DNA from: Pseudevernia furfuracea
Lineage: Eukaryota > Ascomycota > Lecanoromycetes > Lecanorales > Parmeliaceae
DNA length: 64,000 nucleotides
NCBI GenBank assembly: GCA_022315425.1
Contig: JAIUPT010000024.1
Location: 310,001-374,000, forward strand
Direction of reading: 5' to 3'
Numbering within the stretch: the first letter of the stretch is position 1; the number at the start of each line of letters is the position of its first letter. This document shows, in pieces, positions 21,352 through 33,000 of this stretch. The translations under genes were made by a program, and so were the position numbers. The notes under the pieces are model-generated. The model was not told the origin of the DNA. It did no database searches and saw only the letters and a program-made list of their open reading frames with translations.

Positions 21352-21507
21352 TTAGTGTCCTTAATTCGCACGTGACAAAGACTTAACTGGGCAATATGAG
21401 GCTATACAGAACTCGTAGATGTGATTGGGTCGTTCAACGCCAGGATTCTGAGTCAACAGAGGCCTGAGTAGGCGTGTTCTCGTACCTCAGCGCTAGAAAA
21501 ACTCTTA
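21352..21507 (-). repeat. D1 split repeat B2 (156 bp)
   Basis: Starts TTAGTGTCCTTAATTCGCAC on plus and matches B1 at 21803-21958 throughout, with transitions. Confidence 0.9.
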
Positions 21508-21599
21508 TGCTTGTAGAAGTATAGATCTGGAGTGAAAAACGAAGTTATATACATGTAGAAACGTCGTGAATATATGTAAAAACAGGTGTGGGTGGGCGA

Positions 21600-21802
21600 G
21601 ACGAAAGAATGCTATTGCTCTGAAAGAGATTAATTCGAATAAAGAGTCAAACGCAGATGAAATGTAGTTACTTATACTGCTTTCAAATGAGACCTGTTCT
21701 CTGTAAAGAACACGTCTATTAAATTCAAAAATAGCATGTAATCAATATGCTATACGCGAGTGCGAGATTAAGACTTATTAACTCTCTGTCAAGTCGAGTC
21801 AA
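21600..21802 (-). repeat. D1 split repeat A2 (about 203 bp)
   Basis: Matches A1 at 26038-26238 over its length. A2 is more eroded than A1: the CCCCC run of A1 has become CTCTC. It directly abuts B1, forming the B-A junction expected from a circular intermediate. Confidence 0.9.
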
Positions 21803-21958
21803 TTAGTGTTCTTAATTCGTACGTGACAAAGACTCAACTAAGCAATATGAGACTATACAGAACTCGTAGATGTGATTGAGCCGTTCAACGTCAGGATTCT
21901 GAGTTAACAGAGGTCTGAGTAGACGTGTTCTCGTATCTCAGCGCTAGAAAAACTCTTA
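21803..21958 (-). repeat. D1 split repeat B1 (156 bp)
   Basis: Matches B2 and starts just past the recombinase stop codon (21963-21965). Confidence 0.9.
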
Positions 21959-21962
21959 AATC

Positions 21963-23160
21963 TCAAGCAACGGTCTCGAAGAGAACGATCGCATCAGCGC
22001 TGAGAAACAGAGAACGCGATGACGACTAGTTATTCGATTCGTTCTCGAGAAATGAATCGATGACACGCTGTTGTCGACGCGACGCGGCGAGAATATAGAC
22101 TGGGTGAGTCTTGATGTAGAGACGATAGAAGTTCGATTTTCATCTGCCTAATAGCTTGATTTCGTCTTCGCTTAGATCTACTAATCTCGCAGTGATAGCT
22201 GTTCCTCGACGAAAGAAATGATCAGAGTAGTGATCTGAAAGATCGCTGAACCTCAATGTTAGACGTAGATTGTGAGTGATCGTTCTTCTAATAAAGTCTT
22301 CGTCGATCGCGAAGAGGGGCGAGAATAGCGATGTCGGTCACTTATTAAACAGATATCTCAGTGCACGCACGACACATACCTCGTCGTTCGTGTCTGATAC
22401 GAACAGCGTGACGCCTTGTCTGAAGGGGTTCGTCTTGAATGCTGACAACGTCAATTCGAGATGGTCTTCGTATAGCCTCATGTGACGACGTGTTAGAAAT
22501 CAATTGTCGAAGTCCTCGTCGCGGAGGTCTTTCGATTCGTATGTGAACTCGCTCACTCTAAGAAAGATTATAAAGACGAGGTAGAATGCTATCTGCATCG
22601 TTATATTATACTTGATGATCTTATAAAAGCATTTCAGAAGTCGTAGAAGAACATTCTTCGTAATTAAACATCTTTCTCGAATTTCGTCTTCGTCTCGTAG
22701 ACGACGAGTATCGTCTATGACTCTCTTTAGCTGTGCACTGTGAAAGACTATCAAGTTCTCAAATCCCATATTCACATGAACTGATCTAACATCGATTAGA
22801 TATGCCTTAATGAACTTCGTCTTAACCCGTCTGATACTCAGGGTCGCTATTTAGGTTCTCAACGAGAGAAAGGTCGTCGAAAAGAAGGGTTAAATGCGAT
22901 TCATCGCACAGTGAGTGTTGTAGAACTTGATTAACGTCGAATAGGTTCGGCGAGTGTTTCGTGTCAACCCTCACCAGAGAAGACGAGCGAGGTCTCGCGA
23001 CATCGAGGCCTGATTGTATCACCATCGCGGTGGGTCTCGCCCTAGCGAGGCGGAGTGATAGATCGATGTCTCGACAGGTGATTCAGCTGTGAATATTTGT
23101 CAGCAATTTTTCGATATCGAAAACGAGAAAGATCATTCGTTAGCTCGTTTGCCTTGATCG
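21963..23160 (-). pseudogene. D1 tyrosine recombinase
   Basis: Minus-strand reading gives LITKNVLLRLLKCFYKI and FLVFIIFLRVSEF-type sequence with the first catalytic arginine (22775-22500). The H-x-x-R box follows as YSDHFFRRGTAI (about 22230-22195), then the nucleophile region YRLYIKTHPVYIL (about 22120). R, H-x-x-R and Y are all still readable. The enzyme would join a circular cDNA into the genome. A few stops interrupt the frame, so this copy is inactive, but it is the best preserved recombinase of the three. Confidence 0.83.
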
Positions 23161-25267
23161 GAATTCATGTAGGGATCAGAAGAATATCGTGACTGACTAT
23201 TAACATAGCTATCGTTCGAAGCGATGCCATCGCAGGTTCACGAATGAAGAACTTTCGAAGTTCATGAACGCAGTTCTCGTTGTCACAGTGAAGTATTAAG
23301 CGAGTATCTGATAGTCTATTCACCCATACGCGAATTGCATGGAGTATGACTGTCATTTCCTTGAACTGAATGTCTTTGCGAGTATGTCGCGGGGTCACGC
23401 GTGTGTTGAAGACGTTCTGGACGTGTGGTAGAAGATCAGAGTGTTTCAGAATGTAGCCTTCTATGCCAAGCTTCCCCGAGACATCAATTCAAATGTATCA
23501 TGATCGTCGACTGACGACGTTACGTAGCAGTTTGAGATCATTTCAGTCTTTGAGAAAGGTCTTTTATCATAACAGATCGACTTTCATATCGATGAATAGT
23601 CGAATAATCGTCATCAATCTTCGAATGACGTCGAACAGTCTTCTCAAGAATGCCCTCTCGAAAATGACGATTTTCGCCGCAAAGGACAGGAATCCTATCG
23701 CTAACTCGAGCTCACGATGCGGGATTGTCGCCCTTTTTAGAAGGTCTGTCACCGTCTTTCTCGCCCGATCGAGCTTGTCCGAAGGGAGTCTCGTCTGCAT
23801 GAGTATGCTATCGAGTTCGATTCCCAGGAAATCGACTATGATATTAAGAATGTTCTTCGTGTGGTTGATCATGAGACTCAAATCGCTACACAGCTCGTCG
23901 AACTGTCGATTATATGTTTCTGCATCGGCTCACGAGAATAGAATCGCGAAGAAGTCGTTTAGATAGTGAAGCATCACGAACCAATGTAATATCGCAATGA
24001 GTATTCAATTGACGCCCTTGACGAACAGGTCGAATAGGAACGATGACGTTCGAAGCCCGAATGATAGATAACGTTCTAGTCAGTAGAAATTGTTATAAAG
24101 GAAGTCTAGCAATCATTGATCTAAAGAGATCATCGAAATATGTCGAAATGTATTCTTGAAATCTCGTTTGATTAGTCGAGCTTCTCAATCCTGCTGCAAC
24201 AGTGCGTTCACTGTCTCATCGAATATCGTATATTTCAGTGCATCTCACGCTTGAGATATATCGTCGTTGACTGAACAGTTATATGAGAAGAATAAATCGT
24301 GAATACGTCTTCAATCGTCGTCATGTTTCGATACGAGTCCCAGAGGGGAGCAAACGAATTGGGATTCGAAATTCATGTCTATCATGATCAATCGATTCTA
24401 CTGAAGCTGTTTCTGAAGGTTCGTCGTTAGTATATCAGGTGCGCTGAGGGCTAAAAAATGATTCTTGTTTCTATGGTTGAGAGATGAACCTCGATATTCA
24501 ATTTTGACCCCCTTTCGAAGAATACTCACTAGCGTCTTGACATAAGTGATATTCGAGTGATTCTTCAACCAGGTCTCTCATCGTTCTATTTTCAACGGGC
24601 CTTGCTGAGGCAAATTAGAATCGAACGCCTCGAATGGAGTGTAAGGGAACCCCTCGAATACGAAGGTCAGCGACGACGAGGCTGAACAGCTCGTTGCGAG
24701 TCAATCGAATAATTTAGTGACTCGTTGTCTCAGCGGGATCGAATTGACATTGAAGGTCTGAGACTTGATATATGTCATGACAGCGTGATTCTACTGGCAA
24801 TTGAAGCAAACATGTGCGTATCTGCATTGTTCGTAATTGCATTTGTCGACGTTGAAGTTGTTATAGATCATTGTGCCCTCTGAAGAGAAGAACTTGATAA
24901 CCTAATCACTCGAATATTGCTTGATGTCGTTGATCGCAGAGACTGTCTTTCGAACAAGAAAGTTGAAACAACGCATATTCTCGATGAATCATGACAGAGA
25001 AATGTTCTGCTCGTTGAGCATACGCGCGAATATAAAAGAATAGTGATACTACTTAATGAAGTCGAAGCGATAGTGAACTAAAAAGTTCGATAGACGAATA
25101 CGATAGTCAATAAGAATCTCATAAAGTTTCAAGACTATATAAGAACGTGCTGCGAAGAAACAAACGATCTAACAATACACGTCAAAGCAGCGAAGAAGTT
25201 GATTAAGATCGAAGATCTTCTGAGTACTCTTATTCTTCTTGTTCTTATCGTTCTTGATACTTCACGT
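23161..25267 (-). pseudogene. D1 reverse transcriptase and RNase H
   Basis: A cysteine and histidine cluster (NYEQCRYAHVCFNC, about 24840-24800) precedes RT. The RT palm reads LRTSSFLFDLFVKGVN and then HYLNDFFAIL (about 23970), where DIRS enzymes have YLDD. The connection is open at 23881-23567: FLGIELDSILMQTRLPSDKL and IGFLSFAAKIVIFERAFLRR. RNase H follows: LILHCDNENCVHELRKFFI and HDILLIPTWIP (23398-23150). Several stops occur. The first catalytic aspartate of the RT is asparagine. Confidence 0.87.
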
Positions 25268-25939
25268 TCAATCGATATAATCGTGAACTAACTTGATTAG
25301 GTTCTTGAGCTTGAAGGTTTCATAGAAGATTTGTTTGAAGTATTTGATATCAACGACTCGAAAACGCTTATGAAGTTTAAGAAAGAGTTTATTATCTTCT
25401 TTATGCAAAAAAGAGACTCTTGACCCGTTCCCTATCTTCGAATCTGACGAGAAGAACCCCGAGAATTCTGAGAATGAATCGTGTCGACGATGATGAGACT
25501 TGAATCGGTGGCGAGACCCATGATGAGATTTGAATCGATGATGAGATCGGCGGTGAGACTTGGAACGGTGAGACGCGTGATGGGATTTGGATCGCGGCGT
25601 ATTAGCCTCATAATTCTTGACCAAGGCTGCGATTTGCTGATTCAGCGAAGTACGATGTGACGGCGAGAGGGCTTCTTCGACGACGGATGGACTGACTGTC
25701 TCGGTCGAGGCCTCAGAGGCCGACGCCTCTGAAGTAACATCACGTGGTGGGGTTTCTGAAACGGCTGGGCGACGGGCAGGACGTTTTTTCGTAACACTCT
25801 GAGGTTTTGATGTCACTGAGGCAGTGGTCTTCTTGGTCGATGTCTTTGATGTGACCTTCTTTGAGGAAGACGCCTTCTGGAACGTCTTTTGAGCGGGGTT
25901 GATCGCTCTAGAACGAGTTGTCATAGCTGCGGGGGCCAT
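25268..25939 (-). CDS. D1 Gag-like protein, 223 aa, intact
   Basis: Open from ATG at 25939 to the stop at 25268. The N-terminal 100 residues are rich in Ser, Thr and Lys. Residues about 115-155 are a basic Ser-His-Lys-Arg repeat of the KSHHRS / RFKSHH type, likely to bind nucleic acid. The C-terminal end (FLHKEDNKLFLKLHKRF...LVHDYID) is the most conserved part. As the first ORF of a DIRS element it is taken as Gag. Its frame is open in all three copies although the downstream genes are ruined. An upstream in-frame start at M1 fits; MTTRSRA six codons on is an alternative. Confidence 0.75.
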   Translation of the reverse strand: MAPAAMTTRSRAINPAQKTFQKASSSKKVTSKTSTKKTTASVTSKPQSVTKKRPARRPAVSETPPRDVTSEASASEASTETVSPSVVEEALSPSHRTSLNQQIAALVKNYEANTPRSKSHHASHRSKSHRRSHHRFKSHHGSRHRFKSHHRRHDSFSEFSGFFSSDSKIGNGSRVSFLHKEDNKLFLKLHKRFRVVDIKYFKQIFYETFKLKNLIKLVHDYID

Positions 25940-26037
25940 TGGACGATGGGATACGGTGTGAGTGGTCTAGTAATAGAAGAATGTGTTAATGAGAGTAGAA
26001 TACGAGGTCAGGTGACAGCGTGTTGCTTGCGTGTCTA

Positions 26038-26238
26038 CGAAAGAATGCTATTGCTCTGAAAGAGATCAATTCGAATGAAGAGTCAAACGCAGGTGGAATG
26101 CAGCTACTTATACTGCTTTCAAATGAGACCTGTCCCCTGCAAAGGACACGTCTACCAAATCCAAAAATAGCATGCAACCAACATGCTATACGCGAGTGCG
26201 AGATTAAGGCCCACTAACCCCCTGTCAAGCCGGGTCAA
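26038..26238 (-). repeat. D1 terminal repeat A1
   Basis: Element 5' end. On minus it begins TTGACCCGGCTTGACAGGGG. It contains a 63-codon open frame that is a by-product of the repeat. Confidence 0.88.
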
Positions 26239-28319
26239 GAATATAGACTGAATAAGTCTTGATATAGAGACGATAGAAGTTCGATTTTTATCTGTCTAAT
26301 AGCTTAATTTCGTCTTCGCTTAGATCTATTAACCTCGCAGTAATAGCTATTCTTCGACGAAAGAAATAATCAGAGTAATAATCTGAAAGATCGCTAAATC
26401 TCAATACTAGACGTAGATTATGAGTGATCGTTCTTCTAATAAAGCCCTCGTCGATCGCGAAGAGGGGCGAGAATAGCGATATCGATCACTTATTGAACAG
26501 ATATCTTAATGCACGCACGACACATGTCTCGTCGTTCGTGTCTGATACGAACAGCGTGACGCCTTGTCTGAAGAGATTCGTCTTGAATACTGACAACGTC
26601 AATTCGAGATGATCTTCGTATAGCCTCACGTGGCGACGTGTTAGAAATCAATTGTCGAAGTTCTCGTCGCGAAGATCTTTCGATTCGTATATGAACTCGC
26701 TCACTCTAAGAAAGATTATAAAGGCGAGACAGAATACTATCTGCATTATTATATTATGCTTAATAATCTTATAAAAGCATTTTAGAAGTCGTAAAAGAAT
26801 ATTCTTCGTAATTGAATATCTTTCTCGAGTTTCGTCTTCGTCTCGTAGACGGCGAGTATCGTTTACGACTCTCTTTAGCTGTACACTATGAAAGACTATC
26901 AAGTTCTCAAATTTCATATTCACATAGACTGATCTAACATCGATTAGATATATCTTAATGAACTTCGTCTTAATTCGTCTGATACTTAGAGTCGCTATTT
27001 AGGTTCTTAACGAGAGAAAGATCGTCGAAAAGAAGGATTAAATGCGATTTATCGCACAGTGAGTGTTGTAGAACTTGATTGACGTCGAATAGATTCGGCG
27101 AATGTTTCGTGTCAACCCCCACCAGAGAAGACGAGCGAGGTCTCGCGACATCGAGACCTGATTGTATCACCATCGCGGTGGGTCTCGCCCTAGCGAGACG
27201 AAGTGATAGATCGATATCTCGACAGGTGATTCAGCTGTGAATATTTGTCAGCAATTTTTCGATATCGAAAACGAGAAAGATTATTCGTTAGCTCGTTTGC
27301 CTTGATCGGAATCCATGTAGGGATCAGAAGAATATCGTGACTGACTATTAACATAGCTATCGTTCGAAGCGATGCCATCGCAGATTCACGAATAAAGAAC
27401 TTTCGAAGTTCATGAACGCAGTTCTCGTTGTCACAGTGAAGTATTAAGCGAGTATCTGACAGTCTATTCACTCATACGCGAATTATATGAAGTATAACTG
27501 TTATTTTCTTGAATTAAATGTCTTTGCGAGTATGTCGCGAAGTCACGCGTGTGCTGAAGACGTTTTGAACGTGTGATAGAAGATTAGAGTGTTTTAGAAT
27601 ATAGTCTTCTATGTCAAGCTTTCTCGAGACATCAGTTCAAATATATCATGATCGTCGACTGACGACGTTACGCAGCAGTTTGAGATTATTTCAGTCTTTG
27701 AGAAAGATCTTTCACTATAACAGATCGACTTTCATATCGGTGAACAGTCGAATAATCGTCATCGATCTTCGAATGGCGTCGAATAGTCTTCTCAAGAATG
27801 CCCTTTCGAGAATAACGATTTTCGCCGCAAAGGATAGAAATTCTATCGCTGACTCGAGCTCACGATGCGGGATTGTCGCCCTTTTTAAAAGGTCTGTTAT
27901 CGTCTTTCTCGCTCGATCGAGCTTGTTCGAAGAGAGTCTCGTCTGTATAAGTATACTGTCGAGTTCGATTCTCAGAAAATCGGCTATGATATCAAGAATG
28001 TTCTTCGTGTGATTGATTATGAGGCTCAAATCGCTGCACAGCTCGTCGAACTGTCGATTATATATCTCTGTATCGACTCACGAGAGTAGAATCGCGAAGA
28101 AGTCGTTCAGATAATAAAGTATTACGAATCAATGCAATATCGCAATAAGCACTCAATTAACGCTCTTAACGAATAGATCGAATAGAAACGATGACGTTCG
28201 AAGCTCGAATAATAGATAACGTTCTAGTCAGTAGAAATTGTCACAAAGAAAGTCTAACAATCATTGATCTAAAGAGATCATCGAGATATGTCGAAATGCA
28301 TCCTTGAGATCTCGTTTGA
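26239..28319 (-). pseudogene. D2 element, 3' half: RT C-terminal part, RNase H, tyrosine recombinase (truncated)
   Basis: Colinear with D1 22091-24175. RT connection 28029-27715 (FLRIELDSILIQTRL...FLSFAAKIVILERAFLRR), RT motif YLNDFFA (about 28100), RNase H 27471-27190, recombinase 26923-26648 and onward to FVSDTN (about 26545). Its other half is 39775-41841. The last 739 bp of the element are missing exactly where D1 begins. Nothing equivalent appears left of D1, so a deletion accompanied or followed the D1 insertion. More eroded than D1. Confidence 0.87.
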
Positions 28320-28521
28320 TTGGCCCGACTTGACAGAGAGTTAGTGGGTCTTAATCTCGCACTCGCGTATAGCATGTTGATTGCATGCTATTTTTGAATT
28401 TGATAGACGTGTCCTTTGCAGGGGACAGGTCTCATTTGAAAGCAGTATAAGTAGCTACATTTCATCTGCGTTTGACTCTTTATTCGAATTGATCTCTTTC
28501 AGAGCAATAGCATTCTTTCGT
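28320..28521 (+). repeat. D3 terminal repeat A1
   Basis: Starts TTGGCCCGACTTGACAGAG and runs to the GCATTCTTTCGT block, matching A2 of D3 and the A repeats of D1. Confidence 0.85.
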
Positions 28522-28618
28522 AGACACGCAAGCAACACGCTGTCACCTGATCTCGTATTCTACTCTCATTAGCACATTCTTCTATTACTAGATCACTCAC
28601 ATCGTATTTCATCGTTCA

Positions 28619-29290
28619 ATGACCCTCGCAGCTATGACAACTCGTTCTAGAGCGATCAACCCCGCTCAAAAGACGTTCCAGAAGACGTCTTCCTCAAAGA
28701 AGATCACATCAAAGACATCGATCAAGAAGATCACTGCCTCAGTGACATCAAAATCTCAGAGTGTTACGAAAAAACGTTCTGTCCGTCGCTTAGCCGTTTC
28801 AGAAACCTCATCACGTGATGTTACTTCAGAGGCGTCGACCTCTGGGGCCTCGATCGAGACAGTCAGTTCATCCGTCGTCGAAGAAGTCTCTTCGCCGTCA
28901 CATCGTACTTCGTTGAATCAGCAAATCGCAGCCTTGGTCAAGAATTATAAGACTAATACGCCGCGATCCAAATCCCATCACGCGTCTCATCGTTCCAAGT
29001 CTCATCGCCGATCTCATCATCGATTCAAATCTCATCATGGGTCTCGTCATCGATTCAAGTCTCATTATCGTCGACACGATTTATTCTCAGAATTCTCGAG
29101 ATTCTTCTCGTTAGATTCGAAGGTAGGGGACGAGTCAAGAGTCTCTTTTTTGCATAAAGAAGGTAATAAACTCTTTCTTAAACTTTATAAGCGTTTTCGA
29201 GTCGTTGATATCAAATACTTCAAACAAATCTTCTATGAAATCTTCAAGTTCAAGAATCTAATCAAGTTAGCTCACGATTATATCGATTGA
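28619..29290 (+). CDS. D3 Gag-like protein, 223 aa, intact
   Basis: Same length and architecture as the D1 Gag: Ser, Thr and Lys-rich N-terminal region, Ser-His-Arg-Lys repeat at residues about 115-155, conserved C-terminal end finishing LAHDYID. It starts with MTLAAMTTRSRA. Substitutions from D1 are mainly Pro to Ser or Leu and Thr to Ile, which C-to-T changes produce. The open frame alone does not show that it is expressed. Confidence 0.72.
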   Translation: MTLAAMTTRSRAINPAQKTFQKTSSSKKITSKTSIKKITASVTSKSQSVTKKRSVRRLAVSETSSRDVTSEASTSGASIETVSSSVVEEVSSPSHRTSLNQQIAALVKNYKTNTPRSKSHHASHRSKSHRRSHHRFKSHHGSRHRFKSHYRRHDLFSEFSRFFSLDSKVGDESRVSFLHKEGNKLFLKLYKRFRVVDIKYFKQIFYEIFKFKNLIKLAHDYID

Positions 29291-29415
29291 ACGTGAAGTA
29301 TCAAGAACGATAAGAACAAGAAGAATAAGAATACTCAGAAGATCTTCGATCTTAATCAACTTCTCCGCTGCTTTGACGTGTATTGTCAGATCGTTTGTTC
29401 CTTCGCAGCACGTTC
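29291..29415 (+). pseudogene. D3 start of pol region before G1
   Basis: Colinear with D1 25130-25267, ending in CAGCACGTTC. It resumes at 35989, where TAGCCTTGAAACTCC matches the reverse complement of the D1 sequence. Confidence 0.75.
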
Positions 29416-29420
29416 TTATG
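29416..29420 (+). repeat. Target site duplication of G1, left (TTATG)
   Basis: TTATG here, TCATG at 35984-35988; the one difference is a C-to-T change before A. Confidence 0.8.
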
Positions 29421-29804
29421 TGTCACGAAGGGAAGTGAAGTGTTATTCTGAACTTGAGATGATATTGAGTAGTTATGATCTAGGTCTATTATATAAGACG
29501 AACGTAAAGAGAAAAGAAAGAGAAACAAGTTCGCTGTGAGAAATCCGCTCCTTAAATACCCGTAGAAGCCTTGCTAGCAGTAGCGCCCGAGCGGGCGCTA
29601 GTCAGCCGAGCGCCGGGTAGCGAGGGTGAACTTGACTTGGTGGAATCCAGATTCTGACTTTGACTTTCGAGTTCGGATGCTTAGTCATCGTCGGGTAGTT
29701 GAGGTGAAACTTGAGTGCTGGGTAGTTGAGGTGAACTTGACATCCGGGTGGTTCAGGTGAACTTGACTTGGAATTTTTGATGGGACGATTTTGCGATCGT
29801 GACA
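29421..29804 (-). repeat. G1 3' LTR (384 bp)
   Basis: TGTCACGAAGG...GATCGTGACA. It contains AGGTGAACTTGAC and related short repeats. It is less eroded than the other LTR. Confidence 0.92.
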
Positions 29805-29820
29805 GTATCCCTCCTCTTTA
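29805..29820 (-). promoter_or_regulatory. G1 polypurine tract
   Basis: On minus, TTAAAGAGGAGGGATAC directly precedes the LTR start TGTCACG. Confidence 0.75.
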
Positions 29821-30067
29821 AATTCGAGCTTCTGCGAGATCAATTTCACTTTTTAAAAAAACACGGTTATTTGAAAATAAAATTTTGAAATGAATTAGTG
29901 TATATCAAATTCAGAGCAAATCGAGGTCGTAGAGTATATGTGAGAACGAATAAAATTCATTGACTGAAATTCTTCTAGCTGCATATTTTCAAGTACGTGC
30001 GCTCGATCGCAAGACCTTTCGACGATGGCGCTATGCGCTCGGGAGCTTATGAGGCACATGCGCTATT
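29821..30067 (-). other. G1 3' untranslated region
   Basis: Non-coding sequence between the pol stop near 30068 and the polypurine tract; no other signal seen. Confidence 0.6.
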
Positions 30068-33000
30068 TCTAAGAGACGAATAGTTCGTCGTCGTCGCTGT
30101 CGTCGTCGCTGTCGTCGTTACGAAACTCAGAATTGTCTGAGTCGTTCTTGAACGTTTCCCAGGTGAGGTGCCCTGCGGCGGTAGGGTACTTGTCGTAAAA
30201 CTCGTTCATGGCTTCGATTGTTATGCAGACGTTGTTAAAAGATTTAAGTCTGAAAGGCGCGCCGAAATTGATTCACTGAATTCTATAATACGGGCGATCG
30301 CGTCTTATTCTGACGCTGATGATTTTGTCGATTGAGAATAGTTGATATCGATCGGTTTCAATAGAGGGGAATAATATCGAAGGCGACGACATCTGTTCGA
30401 GTAAGGTATTATTAGATTCGAAGCGCAATAGGATAATGTCGAACACATTATGATAGCTTCAATCTGTGAGAAGTTCGAGACGATAGACGTGAGAATTAAC
30501 GACTTTCGTAATCTTGAAAGGGCCTTCGAACTTGTTAATCAGTTTTCGAGTACGTCTCTTCTCGATTTAGAGATTTCGAGCGTTCAGTCAGATCTTATCG
30601 CCCTCGCGATACTTGAGATCGGATTGACGATTTCGATTAACAAATTTCTTCTGATTGACTTGAGCGTAAGTTATTTGTTCTCTAAGAATCTCGTCGATCT
30701 TGAGCATCTTAGCTGTAAAGTTCTCTGCAGAGTTTCGAAGCTGAACGTCTTCGAGAACTATAGAGTCGTTAAAGTGTCTCGAGGGCTCGAAACTCATTCG
30801 GGGGTTCTGATTCGAGTTGGCGAAGAATGGGCTGACGGTAGTAGTCTCTGAGACATGATTGTTGATAAAGAATTCTACGAAAGGCAATTACTTAGTCTAG
30901 TCGTTTTGAAGAAAGACGATATACGCGCGAAGATATTACTTCAAAATAGCGTTAAAGCGCTCGATCTGATCGTCTATTTCGAGGTGAAATGCTGTCGAAA
31001 GAATAATCTTGATGTTCGCGAGCTTATATAGCTCGTATCAGAATTCGAATTCGAATTGAGTATCTCGATCGGAAATGATGGTGATTGGAAAGTCGTGATT
31101 CTTTTAAACTCACAGATAGAATACTTTGACGATAGCCTCGGCGTTTATTTTGTTTATGAGAATATATTTTATTATCTTGAAAAGTCGATCGACGACGACG
31201 AGAATATTGATATAGTCTCGCTCGAAGTGATCTAAACTTAGAGAGAGATCAACGATGAAATTTATCGAGATGTGCGTTCATCGTTTATCGAGCACGAAAA
31301 GAGACTTAAGTAACTCGTGCTTTTTGTCTTGAGAGATCTTAAATCGAAAGCAATCGTGACAATTTCGCACGTATCGTCGAACGTCGTTTCGAAGCTCTAA
31401 TTATTAATAAGTTCTGAACACAAGTTCGTACTGCTTGATCTTTTTCGAGTGATTAGCGTTAAGAAAGTCGTGAGCGAGGCGAAGAATTCTTAGTCTTAAG
31501 TCGTTATTGTCGAAAACGAGCATTTGATTATTATAAAAGTAAATGCGCTCGTCTCTCTCGTCGAGTTTCGTCAAAGACATATTCTTAAGTTTGCGAACGT
31601 CGCCTCGCAAAGCTTTAAAGATAATCTTGATTTAAGAGTCTTATTGATAGACGCGATTCAAAGCGAGCTTTAAAGCGATTATCTCGTTTATCGAATCTTC
31701 GAGATCGTCTTCAGAGTCTTCAAAGAGGGATTTCGTAGACTTCGAGAGTTCGAGACTTGATTCGACTACGAACATTGATGTTAGAAGAATTAAGCGTATC
31801 TTTAAGACGGATTCTAAGAGCGCAAAGATCTGAATATCAAGATTTTCAGATTTTAAGATGATCTGTTATTGATACTTTCGGCGATGATTCTTCTTTCCTC
31901 GCGAAAGATCTTTTAATTATCGAATAAGAGCGTCGACGCGACGATTTAGATCGTCAAATCGATACGTAATCTTGAAGTTGAATTGAAATAAAAACTCTGA
32001 TCAGCGAGCTTGACGTCGACTTAGAAGCTTAATAGTTATGAAGTATTTGAGATTTTTATGATCGAATAGAATCGTAACGGGCTCTTCGATATCTTTTAGC
32101 TCGGGACGTCAAAGCTCGAAAGTTCTAATAACGACTAAGAGTTTCTTATCGTAGATTTCGTAGTTATATTTCGCAGGGCTCATCTTAATGAAGAAATAGA
32201 CGACTGATCTTAGAGATTCGTCGCTATCGTATTGCGATATGACTCTCGTCACAACGTGATTCGAAGCGTCGGTTTTCACGACGATCTGCTTCTTCGAGTC
32301 GAAATGTAGTAGAATTAAGACTATAATAAAGACTTTCTTTAGAGAGTCGAAGGCTTTCTAACACTTAAGAGATCACACAAAGAATTGATTCTTCTTGATA
32401 AGCTACGTTAGAAGGTCAGCGAGTCGAGAGAATTCTTGAATAAAGCGTCGATAGAAATTAACAAAGTCTAGAAAGCTCTAAACGTTCTTAACGTTTCGAA
32501 GAGTATTTTATTCTAAAATCGCGAATATCTTCTTCATATTCATCTGAACATCTCGAATAGTAATAATCAAGTCTAGATACTTGACTTCGATGACTTCGAA
32601 GAAGCATTTCTGTACATCGATTTGAAGTCTCGTCTCGCGAAGACGCTCGAGTACGAGTCGAACGTGCTTAATGTGCTTCTTGTCGTTATCGCTATAGATT
32701 AAAATGTTATCGATATAGACGATGCAGAAATCGTCTAGATACTCGTGAAGTATATCGTTGATATAATTCTAAAACGTAGAGAGAGCGCCGCAGAGCTCAA
32801 AGTTCATGACTAGAGATTCGTAAAGTTCGTATCGCGTGCGAAAGATCGTCTTTCATTTCTCGTTCTTAGTTATACGCAGCTTATTGAAGACTGCGATAAT
32901 GTCTAGAGTGATGAACTTCTTGATCTTGTAAATGTGAACGAGAATCTCTTAAATCAAAGAGAGTGAGTAACGATTCTTGATAATGATAACGTTGAGCGCT

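Larger units (their letters stand above)
21352..26238 (-). mobile_element. DIRS-order (Ngaro-like) retrotransposon D1, complete, 4,887 bp
   Basis: Minus orientation. Repeat A1 lies at 26038-26238, followed by an intact gag and an eroded RT, RNase H and tyrosine recombinase. The end is the split direct repeat B1 (21803-21958), A2 (21600-21802), spacer, B2 (21352-21507). This A1...B1-A2-B2 layout with a tyrosine recombinase in place of a DDE integrase defines the Ngaro-like branch of DIRS elements. Such elements integrate without target duplication and none is seen. Its length equals D3 exactly once G1 is removed from D3. Confidence 0.9.

Noticed and set aside
22500..22775. Phage or bacterial integrase
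   Set aside because: The tyrosine recombinase lies downstream of RT and RNase H inside split direct repeats, which identifies a DIRS-type retrotransposon.
23463..23966. 167-aa plus-strand open frame over D1
   Set aside because: Antisense to the readable RT connection domain; it arises because few stops form opposite CGA/TCG-rich codons.
26239..28319. An independent fourth DIRS copy
   Set aside because: It is exactly complementary in coverage to 39775-41841 (breakpoints meet at the position equal to D1 24175/24176), so both are halves of one element, D2.
30085..30130. Microsatellite of GTCGTC units
   Set aside because: It encodes the acidic Asp-Ser tail (DDSDDDSDDDE) at the end of G1 pol, so it is part of that gene relic.
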